From an uncultured Desulfomicrobium sp. (GTDB taxonomy: Bacteria > Desulfobacterota > Desulfovibrionia > Desulfovibrionales > Desulfomicrobiaceae): 47,681 nucleotides of DNA. Location: contig CALMTS010000225.1 of assembly GCA_937872685.1 (NCBI GenBank), positions 1 through 47,681 on the forward strand, read 5' to 3'. The position numbers and the translations under genes are program-made. Positions 1 through 8,202 of the stretch are shown in pieces; position 1 is the first letter of the stretch; each line of letters opens with the position of its first letter. The notes under the pieces are model-generated. The model was not told where the DNA came from. It made no database searches and was given only the letters and a program-made list of their open reading frames with translations.

Positions 1-999
1 TCCCAGGGAGCCGATGAGGGACCCTTGCAGGATGAAGATGTTGCGGATCTGCGGGGGCGTTGCTCCAAGCGCCATGAGTACGGCGATGTCCTTCGTCTTT
101 TCCATGACCATCATGACCAGGGTGGTGATGATGGAAAAGGAGCCCACCAGCACGATCATGATCAGGATCACCGCCATGGCCGTCTTTTCAAGCTTGAGGG
201 CGGCGAAGAGGTTCTGGTTCATCTCGATCCAGTTGCGCGAATAGAGGGGAAAGCCCCCGAGGGCGCGGACCAGGAGTTCGCCGGTCTGCTGCACCGCGTC
301 GATGTCGGATACGCGGTATTCGATGCCGGTCACGAAGTCGCCCTCGAATCCGAGAATTTTCTGCGCTTCGGGTATGGAAACGAAGACGAGGGATGAATCG
401 TATTCAAACATGCCGGAGTTGAAGATTCCGACCACATTGAAAAAAATGATCTTCGGGGAAAAACCGGCCGCGGACTTCTTGCCGCTGGGTGCGAGCAGGC
501 TGACCCGGCTGCCCATGGTCAGGCCCAGGCGCGCCGCGAGTTCCTTGCCGATGACGATGCCGGGTGTGTCCCCGGGGTTGCCAAGATTCTGCAGGCTGCC
601 GTTGATCAGGTCCTTTTCCACGGACAGGACCTGCCCGGCCGTGTCCGGATCGATGCCCCGCAGCACGACGCCTTTGACGCCCGAAGGGGTGGACAGCATG
701 ACCTCGTAATAGATGAAGGGGGTGGCAGCCTCGATGCCGTCGATCTGCATGCTTTTGTCCACTAGCCGTTCGTAGCCCTCGATGGTCTGTTTGACCGAGC
801 CGACGATGAGGTGGGAGTTGATGCCCAGGATCTTGTCGCGCAGGTTGTCGCTGAATCCGTTCATGACCCCGAGGACCACGATAAGAGAGGCCACGCCGAT
901 GGCCACGCCAAGCACGGAAATGAGCGAGATGACGGAAATGAAGGCCTGTTTGCGCCGGGCCAGAAGATACCGCAGTGAGACAAACAGTTCGAATTGCAT
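1..999 (-). CDS. lolC: Lipoprotein-releasing ABC transporter permease LolC/LolE (3' part cut by window edge)
   Basis: Inner-membrane permease of the Lol system, which extracts mature lipoproteins from the inner membrane for transfer to the outer membrane. The first 333 residues are visible and the C-terminus lies outside the window. The N-terminus (MQFELFVSLRYLLARRKQ) leads into a long hydrophobic helix at about residues 18-45. A large periplasmic MacB-like domain follows, and then a second membrane segment near residues 270-295, where the FtsX-type domain begins. This matches the usual LolC/LolE order. The start at 999 is 55 bases past the lysS stop, so lysS and this gene probably form one transcript. 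In many genomes the ATPase gene lolD comes next, which cannot be checked here. LolC and LolE cannot be told apart from this fragment. Confidence 0.88.
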   Translation of the reverse strand, partial: MQFELFVSLRYLLARRKQAFISVISLISVLGVAIGVASLIVVLGVMNGFSDNLRDKILGINSHLIVGSVKQTIEGYERLVDKSMQIDGIEAATPFIYYEVMLSTPSGVKGVVLRGIDPDTAGQVLSVEKDLINGSLQNLGNPGDTPGIVIGKELAARLGLTMGSRVSLLAPSGKKSAAGFSPKIIFFNVVGIFNSGMFEYDSSLVFVSIPEAQKILGFEGDFVTGIEYRVSDIDAVQQTGELLVRALGGFPLYSRNWIEMNQNLFAALKLEKTAMAVILIMIVLVGSFSIITTLVMMVMEKTKDIAVLMALGATPPQIRNIFILQGSLIGSLG

Positions 1000-1053
1000 G
1001 GGTTCTCGCTTAAAGGGAACGCGCCGGACAAGCCGGACCGGACCGGACCGGGA

Positions 1054-2562
1054 TCAGCCGGCGATCTCTGGCCGCAGCAGCGGGAAGAGGATGACTTCCC
1101 GGATGGACGGCGAGTCCGTCAGCAGCATGACGAGTCGATCGATACCGATACCCTGCCCTGCAGCAGGAGGCATGCCGTATTCCAGGGCGCGGATGTAGTC
1201 CTCGTCCATGGCGTGGGCTTCATCGTCCCCGGCGGCTTTCTCCCGCACCTGCTCCTCGAACCGATCCTTCTGGTCGTAGGGGTCGTTGAGTTCGGAAAAG
1301 GCGTTGGCCATTTCCTGGCCGCAGATGAAGAGTTCGAATCGGTCCGTGATCTCCGGGTTCTGGTCGTTCTTGCGGGAGAGCGGGGAGATGTCCGTCGGAT
1401 AATGATAGATGAAATGTGGTTGGATGAGCTTGGGCTCCACCAGGTTGTCGAACAACTTGGCCTGGAGCTTGCCCAGCTTTTCCTTTGGGTGCACCGCCTC
1501 GCCGAGCTTCAGGGCCAGATCCTTGCACTTATCGTAGCTGGTGTAGATTTCCGGGGCCACGCCGCCGATCTTTTCCAGCGATTCATGGAAGGGCATGCGC
1601 ACCCATCCGTCCTGCAGATCGATGGTGTTGCCCTGGTATTCGACCAGGGGGCTGCCATTCACGGCCTTGGCCAATCCGCCCAGGAGTTCCTCGGTCAGGT
1701 CCATGAGGTCCACGAAGGTGGCGTAGGCCCAATAGAATTCGATCATGGTGAATTCGGGGTTGTGCCGGGTGTCGATGCCTTCGTTGCGGAAATTGCGGTT
1801 GATCTCGTAAACCCGGTCGAAGCCGCCCACAAGCAAACGCTTGAGATACAGTTCAGGGGCGATGCGCAGGAAGAGATCCATATCCAGGGCGTTGTGGTGC
1901 GTCCGGAAGGGTTTGGCCGTGGCGCCGCCGGCAATGGGCTGCATCATGGGAGTTTCCACTTCGAGGAAGTCCCGCTCGTTCAGAAAATTGCGGATGAACT
2001 GCACGATGGCCGTGCGCTTGCGGAAGATTTCCCGGGCGCGGTCGTTGACCAGCAGGTCCACGTAGCGCTGGCGGTAGCGGGTCTCCACGTCCTTCAGGCC
2101 GTGGTATTTCTCTGGCAAAGGCCGCATGGACTTGGTCAGCAGACGCACCTGTGCCGCCTTGACGGTCAGTTCGCCGGTCTTGGTCCGAAAGAGGCTGCCG
2201 GCCACGCCGACGATATCGCCGATCTCAAACTTCTTGAAGATGCCGTACTCTTCTGCGCCAAGTTCGTCGCGCGCGGTGTAGACCTGAATCCTGCCGCTTG
2301 TATCCTGAATGTGGAAAAAGGTCACCTTGCCGAAAGAGCGGTGGGCCATGATGCGGCCGCAGAGGGAGAATATCTCGGCTTCCCGGGCGAGGGCGTCCTC
2401 GTCTTTCTCCCCGTGGGCTTCGAGGACGTCGCCGATCTCCGCAGAGCGGCGGAAATCATTGGGATATAATGGAATGCCCGCGTCGAGCAGGAACTGGGCC
2501 TTTTCCTTGCGGTGGCGCAGCAATTGCTTTTCACTGGGGGCATTGGTCTGGTCTTGTGTCAA
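1054..2562 (-). CDS. lysS: Lysine--tRNA ligase, class II
   Basis: Cytoplasmic enzyme that charges tRNA-Lys with lysine using ATP. At 502 residues it has the usual bacterial LysS length. An N-terminal OB-fold anticodon-binding domain (about residues 60-145) precedes the class II catalytic core. Motif 2 is seen as [17 protein letters not shown] (255-271) and motif 3 near the C-terminus as [10 protein letters not shown]. The start codon is TTG at 2562, not ATG. It is supported by GGAG about six bases upstream and by the correct N-terminal length. The upstream amidohydrolase ends 69 bases away on the same strand, and lolC/E follows. Confidence 0.96.
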   Translation of the reverse strand: MTQDQTNAPSEKQLLRHRKEKAQFLLDAGIPLYPNDFRRSAEIGDVLEAHGEKDEDALAREAEIFSLCGRIMAHRSFGKVTFFHIQDTSGRIQVYTARDELGAEEYGIFKKFEIGDIVGVAGSLFRTKTGELTVKAAQVRLLTKSMRPLPEKYHGLKDVETRYRQRYVDLLVNDRAREIFRKRTAIVQFIRNFLNERDFLEVETPMMQPIAGGATAKPFRTHHNALDMDLFLRIAPELYLKRLLVGGFDRVYEINRNFRNEGIDTRHNPEFTMIEFYWAYATFVDLMDLTEELLGGLAKAVNGSPLVEYQGNTIDLQDGWVRMPFHESLEKIGGVAPEIYTSYDKCKDLALKLGEAVHPKEKLGKLQAKLFDNLVEPKLIQPHFIYHYPTDISPLSRKNDQNPEITDRFELFICGQEMANAFSELNDPYDQKDRFEEQVREKAAGDDEAHAMDEDYIRALEYGMPPAAGQGIGIDRLVMLLTDSPSIREVILFPLLRPEIAG

Positions 2563-2631
2563 GGAAAGTCTCCGTTTCGGGGGTATTGGAGTCGGATAAA
2601 CAAACTCGGGTATTGGAAATTGAACCCGTCG

Positions 2632-3471
2632 TCAAGAAAAGTCAATGCCGGGAAGTGGCGGCGGGCCTGCAAATCCGCCGGGTTGCAGGCTTTCGGCCAG
2701 GAGTTCACCGTTTCTGAGGAGGATCTCTTCGGAAATCCGCAGCGGGGCGAGGAGGAGAGCCAGGGCCGTGCGTTCAGTTTTCGGCGCGAAGAGGGGGTAG
2801 TCGCTGCCGAAGACGATGCGTTCATGGTCGTGACGGTCCAGGATGGCACCCATGGTCTGGGCTGAAATGGACTCGTGGCAGCAGGACGTATCCATATATA
2901 CGTCCCTGCCTGCGAGGCACTCCAGGGTTTCCGCCCACTGGCCGAGCCCGCCCATGTGCGCAGCCACGACCCTGAGATTACGGTGCCGGTCCAGGATTCG
3001 GGCGAGGTCTTTGGGGCGGGAAACGGTTTCGCCGCCGTTCCTGGCGGGGCCCATGTGCATCATGAGCAGGAATCGGCCACGTGCCGCTTCCCAGAGAGGG
3101 TCCCATACCGGGGATTCCAGCGGGATACCGGCAAGGTCGGGGTGGATCTTGAGCCCGTGGATGCCGTTTCGCTCCAGGCGGTCCAGTTCCTTCTCCCAGG
3201 CGGGGTGTTCCGGATGGATCGTTCCGAGGGGGATCAGACGCGCGTGGGTGCGCCGCAGTTCGATCATCCAGGAGTTGGCCGGAATCATCTGGTCGGGGCG
3301 CAGGGCCGCGGTGAAGCAGATGGCCCGGGTCAGGCCGGCCTGGTCCAGATGACCGAACAGGTCTGCGGCCGATCCGTCGCCAGCCGGTTCACGGCCGAAC
3401 TCGCGGCCAATGGCTGCGGCCAGCCTGGGGCCAATTTTGGGTGGGAAGACATGGGTATGGCAATCGACCAT
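2632..3471 (-). CDS. Amidohydrolase-family (amidohydrolase 2) metal-dependent hydrolase
   Basis: A 279-residue TIM-barrel hydrolase of the amidohydrolase 2 type. It opens with the metal-binding HxH motif in MVDCHTHVFPP (His5, His7). It has further histidines in LKIHPD, LMMHMG and VVAAHMGG, and ends with the strand-8 signature GSDYP. The longer reading frame beginning at 3561 is rejected because its first 30 residues are atypical, while the start at 3471 places HxH where the family has it. The gene sits two bases after the thioesterase stop codon, so translation is probably coupled. The substrate is unknown; relatives act as decarboxylases or hydrolases of small carboxylic acids. Confidence 0.8.
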   Translation of the reverse strand: MVDCHTHVFPPKIGPRLAAAIGREFGREPAGDGSAADLFGHLDQAGLTRAICFTAALRPDQMIPANSWMIELRRTHARLIPLGTIHPEHPAWEKELDRLERNGIHGLKIHPDLAGIPLESPVWDPLWEAARGRFLLMMHMGPARNGGETVSRPKDLARILDRHRNLRVVAAHMGGLGQWAETLECLAGRDVYMDTSCCHESISAQTMGAILDRHDHERIVFGSDYPLFAPKTERTALALLLAPLRISEEILLRNGELLAESLQPGGFAGPPPLPGIDFS

Positions 3472-3472
3472 T

Positions 3473-3892
3473 TCAGGCCTGGACGAACAGGGCCGCGAGC
3501 CAGTCCGGAACGCGCACGGGTTTTCCTTGCGCGTTGACCACGGCGTGCTGGGTCGAGCCACGTGTCAGCACCCTGGACCGGTCCGCGGAGGTGATCTCGT
3601 AAACGAAACTCAGGCTGGCCCTGGACTGTCCGGACAGACCCGTGCGGATATGAATGATGTCATCGTAGCGGGCGGGTGCTGCGTAACGGCACGTGGCCTC
3701 GCGCACCGGCAGGAAGATGCCCCGTTCCTCGACCACGGCATAGCTGAAGCCGAGGTTTCTGATCAGTTCGCTGCGTCCGCGTTCAAAGAGGTGCAGGTAG
3801 TTGGCGTAATAGACGACCCCCATGGCGTCGGTCTCTCCGTAGGAAACGCGGTGTTCGAGCCAGCACGAAATCGGGGGGAAGGACTCGCTCAT
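3473..3892 (-). CDS. YbgC/FadM-type acyl-CoA thioesterase (hot-dog fold)
   Basis: A 139-residue 4HBT-family thioesterase. The catalytic signature YGETDAMGVVYYANYL lies at about residues 18-33; it holds the conserved Asp and the GVVY turn of YbgC/4-hydroxybenzoyl-CoA thioesterases. The length is normal for the family. The start at 3892 overlaps the stop codon of the upstream apgM-like gene by four bases (ATGA), which implies translational coupling. The longer frame upstream of it is a shadow of that gene. It probably hydrolyses acyl-CoA or acyl-ACP thioesters. The link to threonine synthesis is positional only. Confidence 0.85.
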   Translation of the reverse strand: MSESFPPISCWLEHRVSYGETDAMGVVYYANYLHLFERGRSELIRNLGFSYAVVEERGIFLPVREATCRYAAPARYDDIIHIRTGLSGQSRASLSFVYEITSADRSRVLTRGSTQHAVVNAQGKPVRVPDWLAALFVQA

Positions 3893-5079
3893 GCATCCCG
3901 TCCGAGGCAGAAAGGGATCAGGTCCAGGCCGTTGGGCAGGAACATGTCCGCGGCTTTGGCCGTGTCTTCGTCGAAGACCGCGGGGCCGTCGCAACGCGGC
4001 GCACGGGTGCGGTAGATCAGGAAGGGGACCGGGTCCTCGGTGTGGGTGCGGCGGACCACAGGCGTGAAGTGGTCGCAGGTGACCACGATGGTTGCATCCT
4101 CCCCGTCGAGGGCGGCCAGGACCGGGGCCACGATGCGTTCGTCGAAGAGTTCGATGGCGCGCTTCTTCAGCAGCGCGTCGCCCATGTGTCCGCATTCATC
4201 GGGAGCTTCAACGTGCACGTAGACAAAGTCGCCCTGTTTGAGAAATTCCAGGGCCGCTTCGACCTTGCCCGCATAGTTGGTGTCGATGAGGCCGGTTGCA
4301 CCCTCGATTTCGAGCACATCCATGCCTGCGGCCCGGCCAAGACCCTTGACCAGGTCCACGGCCGAAACCACGGCTCCGCGCAGGCCGAACCGTTCGGCGA
4401 AGGAGGGCAGGATCAGGGGGCGGCCCTGGCCCCAGGGCCAGACCGACGTGGCCTGGGACGTGGGCTCGGTGCGCAGGAATTCATGGGCGTCCCGCAGGAA
4501 CGCTTCAAGCTCGGGGAACGTGGCGAAAGAGGCCAGGTCCTGGGCGATGGGCTGGTCCAGTATGTCGTGTGGCGGGCGTATAGCCAGTCTGGCGGCATCG
4601 GTCAGGGCTCCGCCCCGCTGGACCAGCAGGTGGCGGTACTGGATGCCGGGGACGGGCTGGAATGGTCCGCCCGCAGCCATATCCGCCAGCCTGGCGACCA
4701 GCGGCGCAGACACGGCGGTGCTGATGTGCCCCGAGGAGTAGTCCAGCATGACTCCGGCGTCGGAGAGTTCGGTCACGTTGACCAGGTTCATGCGCCAGAC
4801 CAGATCGTCGGGGTCCAGGGACAACCCCTGGGCCGCGGCCTCGATGGGCCCACGGCCTGTATGATGGGTCTTGGGATCATAGCCCAGAAGGGACATGTTC
4901 GCCACGTCAGAGCCCGGGGGCATTCCCTCGGGCACGGTCCTGCAGAGACCCACACGGGACAGCGGGGCCAGACGGTCGAGAACGGGCGTGGCGGCGGCCT
5001 GCAACGAAGTGCGGTCGCCAAGGGCGTCCAGGGGCCACCCCGCCATGCCGTCGGCCACGAGAAAGACGGTTTTTGGCAT
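3889..5079 (-). CDS. apgM: Archaeal-type phosphoglycerate mutase family protein, probable homoserine kinase of the ApgM type
   Basis: A 396-residue alkaline-phosphatase-superfamily protein related to the cofactor-independent phosphoglycerate mutase of archaea. Visible signatures are VFLVADGMAGWP at the N-terminus (metal ligand Asp), GSDVANMSLLGYDP with the nucleophilic Ser near residue 60, HVEAPDECGHMGD, and TCDHFTPVVRRTHTEDPVPF. Bacterial members of this subfamily next to threonine genes are catalogued as proposed homoserine kinases (TIGR02535). Here the start overlaps the hom stop by one base (TGATG), the closest possible coupling to homoserine dehydrogenase. Phosphorylation of homoserine for threonine synthesis is therefore the favoured role, but it is inferred from family and neighbourhood; mutase activity is the alternative. 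Confidence 0.85.
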   Translation of the reverse strand: MPKTVFLVADGMAGWPLDALGDRTSLQAAATPVLDRLAPLSRVGLCRTVPEGMPPGSDVANMSLLGYDPKTHHTGRGPIEAAAQGLSLDPDDLVWRMNLVNVTELSDAGVMLDYSSGHISTAVSAPLVARLADMAAGGPFQPVPGIQYRHLLVQRGGALTDAARLAIRPPHDILDQPIAQDLASFATFPELEAFLRDAHEFLRTEPTSQATSVWPWGQGRPLILPSFAERFGLRGAVVSAVDLVKGLGRAAGMDVLEIEGATGLIDTNYAGKVEAALEFLKQGDFVYVHVEAPDECGHMGDALLKKRAIELFDERIVAPVLAALDGEDATIVVTCDHFTPVVRRTHTEDPVPFLIYRTRAPRCDGPAVFDEDTAKAADMFLPNGLDLIPFCLGRDA

Positions 5080-6371
5080 CAGATGATCCTGTAGTGCACC
5101 GGCGGGTCGAGCACGAAACTGAATTTCTTGATGGTGTCCAGGGCCGCGGTGACGTTCTGCATCTGCGCCGAGTGGCTGATGAAGACGATTGGAACCCCTG
5201 CGTCGGGCGCGTACTGGCGCTGCACGACCTGGGCGATGCTGATGTTGTACTCGCCCATGACACCGGCAATGGAGGCCATGACGCCGGGGCGGTCCACCAC
5301 GGTGAAGCGGAAGTAGTGGCGGAATACGGTCAGTTCCGGAGCCAGAATCTGGGCCAGAGGCAGGCGCGCCTCCAGGAAGCCCGTGTTGTTGGGCACGCAG
5401 TTGGTGCGGGCCAGGGCCAGGATGTCGGCCAGCACCGCGCTGCCCGTGGGCAGGTCTCCGGCGCCCTGGCCGTAGAGCATGACCGGTCCCACGGCGTTGC
5501 CTTCCAGAAGAATGGAATTGAACGGCCCGTCAACCTTGGCCAGGATGTGGTCCTGCCGCAGCAGTGCCGGGTATACGCCTGCGTGGAGCATGCCTGACTT
5601 TTCACGGACCTGGGCCAGGAGCTTCAGGCGGTATCCGAATTCCTTGGCCAGGCAGATGTCGAACTGCTCGACCTTGGAAATCCCCTCGATCGTGAGCTTG
5701 CTCATGGGGAAGTCGAGGCCGTAGGCGAGGCGGATGAGGATGACCAGCTTGTGGGCCGCGTCGATGCCCTCGATGTCCAGCGTCGGGTCGGCTTCGGCGT
5801 ATCCCTTGTCCTGCGCCTTGGTCAGGACCGTGGCGAAGTCTTCCCCCTTCTCGGACATTTCGGACATGATGAAATTGGCCGTTCCGTTCAGGATGCCTGT
5901 CATGGCCTTGATGCGGTTGCCGGCCAGGCTTTCCTTCAGGGTCTGGATGATGGGGATGCCGCCGGCCACGCTGGCCTCGTAATAGAGGCCCAGGTTCTTG
6001 GCGGCCGCCAGTTCGAAGAGTTCAGGGCCGTGTTCGGCCAGCAGGGCCTTGTTGGCCGTAACGACGGACTTGCCGTGGTTCAGGGCCAGGGTGATCAGCT
6101 TGCGCGGGAAGTCTATGCCTCCGGCGAGTTCGACGACGATGTCGATCTCTGGGTCGTTTATGATGTCGTCGATGCTGGTGGTGAAGGTCGTGCCCGGAGA
6201 CGGGGCTACGTTTCTGGGCTTGTCCAGGTCGCGGACCATGATGGTCTTGACTTTGAGCGTCTTGCCCAGCCTGCGTTCGATCCAGTCGTTATTTTCCTGG
6301 ATGATTTTGACGAGTCCCGAGCCGACGGTGCCCAGACCGGCCAGACCGAGATGGATGACGGAGTCTTTCAA
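5079..6371 (-). CDS. hom: Homoserine dehydrogenase with ACT domain
   Basis: Reduces aspartate semialdehyde to homoserine with NAD(P)H, the branch point to threonine and methionine. At 430 residues it has the length of single-domain bacterial Hom proteins. The N-terminal Rossmann motif is GLAGLGTVGSG. The catalytic domain carries NGTANFIMSEM and the GYAEADPTLDIEGIDAAHK stretch. The C-terminal ACT domain begins near RFTVVDRPGVMASIAGV, which suggests feedback control by threonine. The start codon is TTG at 6371, preceded by GGAGG with proper spacing. It heads a run of overlapping minus-strand genes. Confidence 0.95.
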   Translation of the reverse strand: MKDSVIHLGLAGLGTVGSGLVKIIQENNDWIERRLGKTLKVKTIMVRDLDKPRNVAPSPGTTFTTSIDDIINDPEIDIVVELAGGIDFPRKLITLALNHGKSVVTANKALLAEHGPELFELAAAKNLGLYYEASVAGGIPIIQTLKESLAGNRIKAMTGILNGTANFIMSEMSEKGEDFATVLTKAQDKGYAEADPTLDIEGIDAAHKLVILIRLAYGLDFPMSKLTIEGISKVEQFDICLAKEFGYRLKLLAQVREKSGMLHAGVYPALLRQDHILAKVDGPFNSILLEGNAVGPVMLYGQGAGDLPTGSAVLADILALARTNCVPNNTGFLEARLPLAQILAPELTVFRHYFRFTVVDRPGVMASIAGVMGEYNISIAQVVQRQYAPDAGVPIVFISHSAQMQNVTAALDTIKKFSFVLDPPVHYRII

Positions 6372-6424
6372 GGGATTCCTCCACGCCGAAGCATTGAGAA
6401 AAAGATTATCGAGCCGAAGAAGGC

Positions 6425-6453
6425 TATTTGCCGCATCCTCGACGCGCTGTCAA
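6425..6453 (-). promoter_or_regulatory. Possible sigma-70 promoter of the hom operon
   Basis: TTGACA (6448-6453 on the minus strand) is a perfect -35 box. The hexamer 17 bases on, CAAATA, is a poor -10. It lies about 55 bases upstream of the hom TTG start and is the only reasonable candidate between hom and the divergent tRNA genes. Confidence 0.35.
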
Positions 6454-6490
6454 AACCGTCGCGGGCGAAAAAAAGCACCGCCATTTTTTG

Positions 6491-6519
6491 TTGACGGTCC
6501 GGCAGGTTTTGGATAGCTA
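6491..6519 (+). promoter_or_regulatory. Sigma-70 promoter of the tRNA-Ser genes
   Basis: TTGACG (6491-6496), 17-base spacer, TAGCTA (6514-6519). It ends 18 bases before the first tRNA, as expected for a stable-RNA promoter. Confidence 0.7.
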
Positions 6520-6537
6520 ACCCTTTCTTCAATGAAC

Positions 6538-6634
<97 letters not shown>

Positions 6635-6639
6635 CCCCT

Positions 6640-6730
6640 GGAGGGTTGGCAGAGTTGGTTGATTGCACCGGTCTTGAAAACCGGCATGCCTTTGCGGGCA
6701 TCTGGGGTTCGAATCCCTAACCCTCCGCCA
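6640..6730 (+). tRNA. tRNA-Ser (anticodon UGA)
   Basis: A 91-nt class II tRNA with encoded CCA, six bases after the first tRNA-Ser and probably co-transcribed. Acceptor GGAGGGT (6640-6646) pairs with ACCCTCC (6720-6726). The anticodon stem CCGGT/ACCGG encloses loop CTTGAAA with anticodon TGA at 6675-6677. The long variable arm confirms serine. Confidence 0.97.
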
Positions 6731-6742
6731 CACGCGATCATT

Positions 6743-6776
6743 CCGCTGAAATCGTACAGATTTCGGCGGTTTTTTG
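6743..6776 (+). terminator. Intrinsic terminator after the tRNA-Ser pair
   Basis: An 11-bp stem with one G-U pair (CCGCTGAAATC, 6743-6753, with GATTTCGGCGG, 6759-6769), a five-base loop and a following T run. Confidence 0.85.
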
Positions 6777-6885
6777 TTTTTCAGGCTTCCTGTTTCCGAG
6801 CGGGGAGGGGTGCCGCCATTGTTTTCGGGCCGCTCCTTCTGTAGTGGGAAGGGGCGTTTGAGAGCTTCAACTAAGGATGGCAAGG

Positions 6886-7440
6886 ATGGATGTGACCCGC
6901 ACGCAGATTCCCGGAGTGCTGCTGATCCGGCCCAAGGTTTTCGGGGATCACCGCGGTTTTTTTTGCGAGACATGGAGTCGCCGGGAGTTCGAGTCCCATG
7001 GGCTGGGAATCGACTTTCTGCAGGACAATCATGCATTTTCCGCTCAGGCCGGGGTGTTGCGCGGCCTGCATTTTCAGACGCCGCCCATGGCTCAGACCAA
7101 ACTGGTGCGCGTGACTCGGGGTGCCGTCTTCGACGTGGTGGTGGACCTGCGCAAGGGTTCGCCAGCCTTCGGGCGCTGGGAGGGCTTCACCCTTTCAGCC
7201 GAAAACCATCTTCAGCTTCTTATCCCCGCCGGTCTGGCGCATGGATACATGACCTTGGAGTCGGACACGGATTTTCTCTACAAGGTCGATCGGTTCTATT
7301 CCCCCGAACATGATGGCGGCATCCTGTGCGACGACCCGGACCTTGGCATCGCCTGGCCAGCCATTTCACCCATCCTCTCTGAGAAGGACACCCGCCTGCC
7401 CAGACTCAAGGATTTCGTCTCTCCGTTCGTCTTCGGGTGA
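6886..7440 (+). CDS. rfbC: dTDP-4-dehydrorhamnose 3,5-epimerase
   Basis: Cupin-fold epimerase that converts dTDP-4-dehydro-6-deoxyglucose to dTDP-4-dehydrorhamnose, the third step of dTDP-rhamnose synthesis for LPS or other surface glycans. Recognised from IPGVLLIRPKVFGDHRGFF, DNHAFSAQAGVLRGLHFQ with the catalytic His, LVRVTRGAVFDVVVDLR, and LIPAGLAHGYMTL with the active-site Tyr region. Two ATGs compete, 6877 and 6886. The second is chosen because its N-terminus MDVTRTQIP lines up with the family and AAGG lies about nine bases upstream; the first would add MAR. The gene stands alone, without other rml genes beside it. Confidence 0.92.
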   Translation: MDVTRTQIPGVLLIRPKVFGDHRGFFCETWSRREFESHGLGIDFLQDNHAFSAQAGVLRGLHFQTPPMAQTKLVRVTRGAVFDVVVDLRKGSPAFGRWEGFTLSAENHLQLLIPAGLAHGYMTLESDTDFLYKVDRFYSPEHDGGILCDDPDLGIAWPAISPILSEKDTRLPRLKDFVSPFVFG

Positions 7441-7448
7441 GGTCTTTG

Positions 7449-7473
7449 ATTGCCGAGCGTTCCGGTCGGCAAT
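7449..7473 (+). terminator. Stem-loop behind rfbC, possible weak terminator
   Basis: ATTGCCGA (7449-7456) pairs perfectly with TCGGCAAT (7466-7473) around a nine-base loop, 8 bases past the rfbC stop. There is no T run, so it may be a 3'-end stabiliser rather than a true terminator. Confidence 0.35.
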
Positions 7474-7552
7474 TGTCGTTCAGGGCCAGGAATTTCAAAT
7501 AGTGCGAGGGGGTTAAGGGTGGATGGAAGATCGTGATTTTTTTCATTATCTC

Positions 7553-7580
7553 TTGACACTGCCCGAGCCTCTTGCATACA
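7553..7580 (+). promoter_or_regulatory. Probable sigma-70 promoter of qrcABCD
   Basis: A perfect -35 box TTGACA (7553-7558), a 16-base spacer and the weak -10 CATACA (7575-7580), about 65 bases before the qrcA start. It is the best promoter-like match in the 200-base gap after rfbC. Confidence 0.5.
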
Positions 7581-7644
7581 GAGAGGCAATTATTTTGTGA
7601 GCGGTTTTTCAAATTTCATCTCAACGCGGTAGGAGGAGAGGACT

Positions 7645-8184
7645 GTGGCAAAATGCAAGAGCTGCGTGGTGTTGCCATTCCTGATCGGTTTGGTGGCATC
7701 GATCGTGCTTGGTTGGTGGGGCTTTCCCAAAGTCCTGTACAGTCAGAAGACCCAACCCATCCGGTTCGATCACGTTGTGCATGTGGAAGATCAGGGCATG
7801 TCATGTGAAGACTGTCATGCTTTTCGGGAGGATGGTTCCTTTGCCGGCCTGCCCACCAATGCGAACTGTGTCGGCTGCCATGAGGATGTCCAGGGTGAGG
7901 ACCCCGACGAGGCCCGTTTCGTGACCGAGTATGTGCAGCAGGAAAAGGAAGTCGAATGGCTGGCGTACCAGACGCAGCCGGACAACGTGTACTTCTCCCA
8001 TATCGCGCACAAGGAACTCGAGTGCACATCATGTCATCCCGACGTGGCCACGATGAAGACGCCGCCTGTGTTCTACGAGAACAGGCTTTCGGGCTACAGC
8101 AAGGACACCATGAAGATGTGGCAGTGTGAAGAATGCCATGCCAAGACCGGCGCGAGCAACGCCTGTTTTGTGTGCCACAAATAA
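7645..8184 (+). CDS. qrcA: QrcA, membrane-anchored multihaem cytochrome c of the quinone reductase complex
   Basis: Cytochrome c subunit of Qrc, which passes electrons from the periplasmic type I tetrahaem cytochrome c3 pool to menaquinone during sulfate respiration. The start is GTG at 7645, behind AGGAGGAGAGG. The 179-residue product has one N-terminal membrane helix (about 8-25), an uncleaved anchor. It has five CxxCH haem motifs: 54-58, 75-79, 127-131, 161-165 and 174-178. The family is described as hexahaem. The sixth site is not a canonical CxxCH here; the only other paired cysteines are CKSC at 4-7, before the helix and without the His. It is the first gene of the qrc operon. Confidence 0.93.
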   Translation: MAKCKSCVVLPFLIGLVASIVLGWWGFPKVLYSQKTQPIRFDHVVHVEDQGMSCEDCHAFREDGSFAGLPTNANCVGCHEDVQGEDPDEARFVTEYVQQEKEVEWLAYQTQPDNVYFSHIAHKELECTSCHPDVATMKTPPVFYENRLSGYSKDTMKMWQCEECHAKTGASNACFVCHK

Positions 8185-8202
8185 GACAGGAGCGAAGTTA
8201 CG

